Origin: Clostridia bacterium
Lineage (GTDB): Bacteria; Bacillota_E; RBS10-35; JAJYVN01
DNA length: 7,317 nt
Assembly: GCA_027335545.1 (NCBI GenBank)
Contig: DAHWHV010000162.1
Location: forward strand, 1-7,317
Reading direction: 5' to 3'
The translations under genes and the position numbers were made by a program. A model generated the notes under the pieces. It made no database searches. It was not told the origin of the DNA and saw only the letters and a list, made by a program, of their open reading frames with translations. This document shows, one piece after another, positions 5,179-7,317 of the stretch; the first letter of the stretch is position 1; each line of letters begins with the position of its first letter.

Positions 5179-6480
5179 ATGCCACAACCGGAGGCCCCGG
5201 CCGAGATCGCGGTGCGCGACGCGGGAACGGCCCCCGACGAGTGGTTGTGTCTGCGCCTCCTGCAGGAGGCGCAGACCGGGTGCTGGTTCGACCGGCGCGC
5301 CACGGCCGGCTGGTCGCTGCTGATGGTGGACCCGTGGCGGGTCGTGCGGGGGATCGACGGGGTCTGGGAGGCCATGGGAGCGGTTCCGGGGGCCCGCCCC
5401 CCGGGGCCACAGGGCTTCGCCGGGGGTTGGGCCGGTTGGCTGTCGTACGAAGGGGCCGTGACCGCGCTGGGCCTACCCCGCCCCGCGGCGGGGGGCTGGC
5501 CGACGGCGGTGCTCGGGTACTACCCGGCCTGCCTGGCGATCGACCACCGTCGCGGCCGGGCCCGGATCGTCGGGCGGGGCCCCGCGGGGGCGGACGCGGC
5601 CCACGCCTGGCTGGAGCGCCTGGCCCGCGCCCGCTCGTCCCGAGGGCATCGGGCCCCGAGGGTGGCCCTCCCTGGGCCCCTGAGGGCCACGGCGCCCGGC
5701 CGGGACGAGGTCTGCGCCCAGGTGCGGGAGGTCCAGCGCTGGATCCGGGCCGGCGATGTGTACGTGGCGAACCTCACCTACCGCATTCGGGTGGACGGGC
5801 CGCTGCCGCCACTGCGGGCCTACCCCGCCCTCGCTGCGGCGCAGCGCGCCCCCTACGCCGCCCTCCTGCGCGACGGGGCCCACTGGGTCCTGTCCTGCTC
5901 CCCGGAACTCCTGCTGCGGCGGCGGGGCCTGCACACCTGGACGCGCCCGATCAAGGGCACGCGCCCCGCCGGGGATGGGGCCGACGCCGCCCTCAGCGCC
6001 GACGCCAAGGAGCGGGCCGAACTGACGATGATCGTCGACCTGGAGCGCAACGACCTCGGGCGCGTCGCGCGCGTGGGGAGCGTGCGGGTCCACGACCTCT
6101 TCAGCGTGCAGGCCCACCCGGGCCTCCAGCACCTGTGGGCCACGGTGGCGGCCGAGGTGCCGGCCCCCGCCGGCGCGGTGCTGCGCGCGATGCTCCCCGG
6201 CGGCTCCGTGACCGGGGCCCCCAAGCGCTCCGCCGTGGAGCACCTCGCCCGCCTGGAGGCGGATGCGCGGGGGGTCTACACAGGGACCCTCGGGTACTGT
6301 GACGACGGCGGCGACATGGAGTGGAACGTGGCGATCCGCACGCTGCAGGTCGGTCCCGGGACAAGCCTCTACGGCACCGGTGGGGGCATCACGGCGGACT
6401 CCGACCCGGCGCGGGAGTATGCCGAGACGCGGCTGAAGGCGCGGGGGCCGCTGCGAGCCCTGGGGGTGCCCTGGGAGTGA
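5179..6480 (+). CDS. pabB: Aminodeoxychorismate synthase component I
   Basis: This 433-residue member of the chorismate-binding (TrpE/PabB) family makes 4-amino-4-deoxychorismate from chorismate and ammonia supplied by a PabA-type glutaminase, for p-aminobenzoate and folate synthesis in the cytosol. PabB rather than TrpE is indicated by PIKGT (257-261): Lys259 is the PabB lysine, where TrpE has Ala. Other family blocks are SPELLLRRRG (241-250), DLERNDLGRV (287-296), GGSVTGAPK (341-349) and GGGITADSDP with the downstream YAET metal-binding Glu416. The block usually read GDxYQxNLT is GDVYVANLT (192-200), with Val196 in place of the common Gln. The N-terminal 170 residues are the shorter, variable half. 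The stop codon overlaps the pabC start as GTGA, so translation is probably coupled. No pabA lies in the window. A perfect inverted repeat and candidate promoter lie upstream. Confidence 0.93.
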   Translation: MPQPEAPAEIAVRDAGTAPDEWLCLRLLQEAQTGCWFDRRATAGWSLLMVDPWRVVRGIDGVWEAMGAVPGARPPGPQGFAGGWAGWLSYEGAVTALGLPRPAAGGWPTAVLGYYPACLAIDHRRGRARIVGRGPAGADAAHAWLERLARARSSRGHRAPRVALPGPLRATAPGRDEVCAQVREVQRWIRAGDVYVANLTYRIRVDGPLPPLRAYPALAAAQRAPYAALLRDGAHWVLSCSPELLLRRRGLHTWTRPIKGTRPAGDGADAALSADAKERAELTMIVDLERNDLGRVARVGSVRVHDLFSVQAHPGLQHLWATVAAEVPAPAGAVLRAMLPGGSVTGAPKRSAVEHLARLEADARGVYTGTLGYCDDGGDMEWNVAIRTLQVGPGTSLYGTGGGITADSDPAREYAETRLKARGPLRALGVPWE

Positions 6481-7178
6481 GCCAGGGTCTGATCGAGACG
6501 GTACGGGTCCACCGTGGTCGGGCGCCGCTCTGGGCCCTGCACCTGGCGCGCCTCATCGCCTCCGCGCGGGCCCTCGGACTGGAACTGCCGCAGCGCCTGC
6601 CGGGCGAGGCCGAGGTCGCCGCGGCCGCAGCGACCCTGGCGGACCCCGCCGCCGTCCGCCTCACCCTGCGGCAGGGGGCCGTGCTCCTGGAGGCGCGGGC
6701 GGTCCCCGGAGAGGTGTCCGGCTGGACCGCCTGCCCGGCCCCCCGCCCCCACCCCGGGGGCTCGCTGGCCGCGCACAAGACGACGGAGCGAGCGGCGTTC
6801 CTGGAGGCGGCGGCGTTCGCCCATGGCCAGGGGTGCGAGGAGGCGATCTTCTCCAACACCGCGGGGAGCCTCACGGAAGGGGCCATCACCAACGTCTTCC
6901 TGCGCCGGGGCAGCCGCCTGCTCACCCCCCCGCTCAGCGCGGGGCTCCTGCCCGGGATCGGCCGCGCCCGGCTGCTCGCAGCGGGCCGGTTGGCGGGGCT
7001 CCCGGTGCAGGAACACGACCTCACCGCGGCGGACCTGGCGGCCGCCGACGAAGCCTTCCTGACGAACGCCGTCCGTGGCGCGGTCCCCCTGCTGGCCTGG
7101 GACGGGCGGGCCCTGCCGGAGGGCGGCCTCTGGCGGGCGGCGCGGGAGCTGATCCTCGGCCCTGAGGTCCCCTCTTGA
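6477..7178 (+). CDS. pabC: Aminodeoxychorismate lyase, N-terminally short
   Basis: This 233-residue fold-type IV PLP enzyme should release pyruvate from aminodeoxychorismate to give p-aminobenzoate. Lys101 in AAHKTTERAAF is the expected PLP Schiff-base lysine. The family core is clear: EEAIFSNTAGSLTEGAITNV (121-140, with Glu134 and Asn139), TPPLSAGLLPGIGR (150-163) and DEAFLTNAVRGAVPLLAWDG (191-210). Branched-chain and D-amino-acid aminotransferases share this fold; overlap with pabB favours PabC. Stand-alone relatives begin about 20 residues earlier with an NG...DRG..GDG segment, whereas this protein opens directly at GLIETVRVHRGR, as the lyase half of PabB-PabC fusions does. The GTG start at 6477 overlaps the pabB TGA. 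No good Shine-Dalgarno is visible, so coupling to pabB translation is likely. The open frame extends upstream inside pabB, but that stretch is a low-complexity shadow. Confidence 0.88.
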   Translation: MSQGLIETVRVHRGRAPLWALHLARLIASARALGLELPQRLPGEAEVAAAAATLADPAAVRLTLRQGAVLLEARAVPGEVSGWTACPAPRPHPGGSLAAHKTTERAAFLEAAAFAHGQGCEEAIFSNTAGSLTEGAITNVFLRRGSRLLTPPLSAGLLPGIGRARLLAAGRLAGLPVQEHDLTAADLAAADEAFLTNAVRGAVPLLAWDGRALPEGGLWRAARELILGPEVPS

Positions 7179-7181
7179 GGA

Positions 7182-7213
7182 CGGTGCTGCGAGAGCCCGC
7201 CTTTGCAGCACCG
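7182..7213 (+). terminator. Hairpin after pabC, possible terminator
   Basis: CGGTGCTGC (7182-7190) and GCAGCACCG (7205-7213) are perfect 9-base inverted repeats around a 14-base loop. The hairpin starts 3 bases after the pabC stop. No T-tract follows it, so it may need Rho or act as a 3' stabiliser. Placement at the operon end supports a 3'-end role. Confidence 0.5.
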
Positions 7214-7257
7214 CCTTGCGGCTGCCGTGGTCCGAGTGTGAAGCACTGCGCCCGGCG

Positions 7258-7263
7258 TATACT
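7258..7263 (+). promoter_or_regulatory. Strong -10 box of a promoter reading out of the window
   Basis: TATACT matches TATAAT at 5 of 6 positions and stands out in GC-rich surroundings. The best upstream partner is GTGTGA at 7236-7241 with a 16-base spacer (3 of 6 to TTGACA), which is weak. Transcription would start near 7270, at the G-run before the structured segment. Confidence 0.5.
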
Positions 7264-7269
7264 GCCCAT

Positions 7270-7317
7270 GGGGGGGCGAGCCTGCGGCGGAGCCGCGGAG
7301 CGAAGCTCGCCGCGGAG
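7270..7317 (+). ncRNA. 5' end of a possible structured RNA, cut by the window edge
   Basis: From the predicted start, a G-run leads into sequence with strong self-pairing. One fold pairs GGCGAGC (7275-7281) with GCTCGCC (7305-7311) around an inner GCGGC/GCCGC hairpin. A competing fold pairs CCGCGGAGC (7293-7301) through a GAA loop with GCTC and CGCGG (7305-7315). No Shine-Dalgarno is present. An ATG at 7268 opens 16 codons to the window end, without recognisable content; with the -10 box so close it would have to be leaderless. Identity cannot be settled here, and a leaderless gene or a dispersed GC repeat are the alternatives. Confidence 0.25.

Noticed and set aside
4858..5187. 109-residue minus-strand frame in the divergent region
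   Set aside because: Its composition is less extreme than other shadows, but it overlaps the pabB start and leader, has no ribosome-binding site and no recognisable motif.
5179..6480. Anthranilate synthase TrpE instead of PabB
   Set aside because: The active-site block is PIKGT with Lys259, typical of PabB, and the next gene is a PabC-like lyase. TrpE normally has Ala at that position.
6477..7178. Branched-chain or D-amino-acid aminotransferase
   Set aside because: The fold is shared, but the overlap with pabB and the fusion-like N-terminus favour aminodeoxychorismate lyase.

Overview
The window is very GC-rich chromosomal DNA (well over two-thirds G+C by eye) with five protein genes in two divergent blocks. 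There are no mobile elements, CRISPR arrays, tRNAs or rRNAs. Genes start with ATG, GTG or TTG, and most have strong, well-spaced Shine-Dalgarno sites (GGGAGG or GGAGG). This suggests a high-GC bacterium, but the sequence alone does not fix the phylum.

Left block (minus strand, read right to left): a gene for a 375-residue protein with a coiled coil and a DUF2325-like C-terminal domain (4538 to 3411) ends in a GC hairpin that abuts its stop codon. After a 381-base spacer with two more perfect hairpins come two sulfatase-fold genes in tandem (3029 to 1662, then 1468 to 8). The two sulfatase-fold proteins share residue numbering for their key N-terminal sites (Asp9, residue 49, Arg53, Gly59-Arg60). 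The downstream one has the Cys49 that is converted to formylglycine in true sulfatases, while the upstream one has Thr49. Neither has a signal peptide, so both are probably cytosolic.

Right block (plus strand): pabB (5179-6480) and pabC (6477-7178) overlap by four bases (GTGA). They encode aminodeoxychorismate synthase component I and aminodeoxychorismate lyase, which make p-aminobenzoate for folate. The glutaminase subunit (PabA) is not in the window. PabC lacks the usual N-terminal strand and begins as the lyase half of PabB-PabC fusion proteins does, so the pair looks like a split, or frameshift-linked, fusion.

Between the blocks lies a 640-base divergent region (4539-5178) with several perfect or near-perfect palindromes, a plausible pabB promoter and a 21-base inverted repeat in the predicted pabB leader. 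The last 60 bases hold a good -10 box (TATACT) followed at once by G-rich, hairpin-forming sequence that runs off the window. This may be the 5' end of a structured RNA.

No clear new multi-gene system is visible. The best leads are the Cys/Thr sulfatase pair, the split PabB-PabC junction and the truncated structured element at the right edge.
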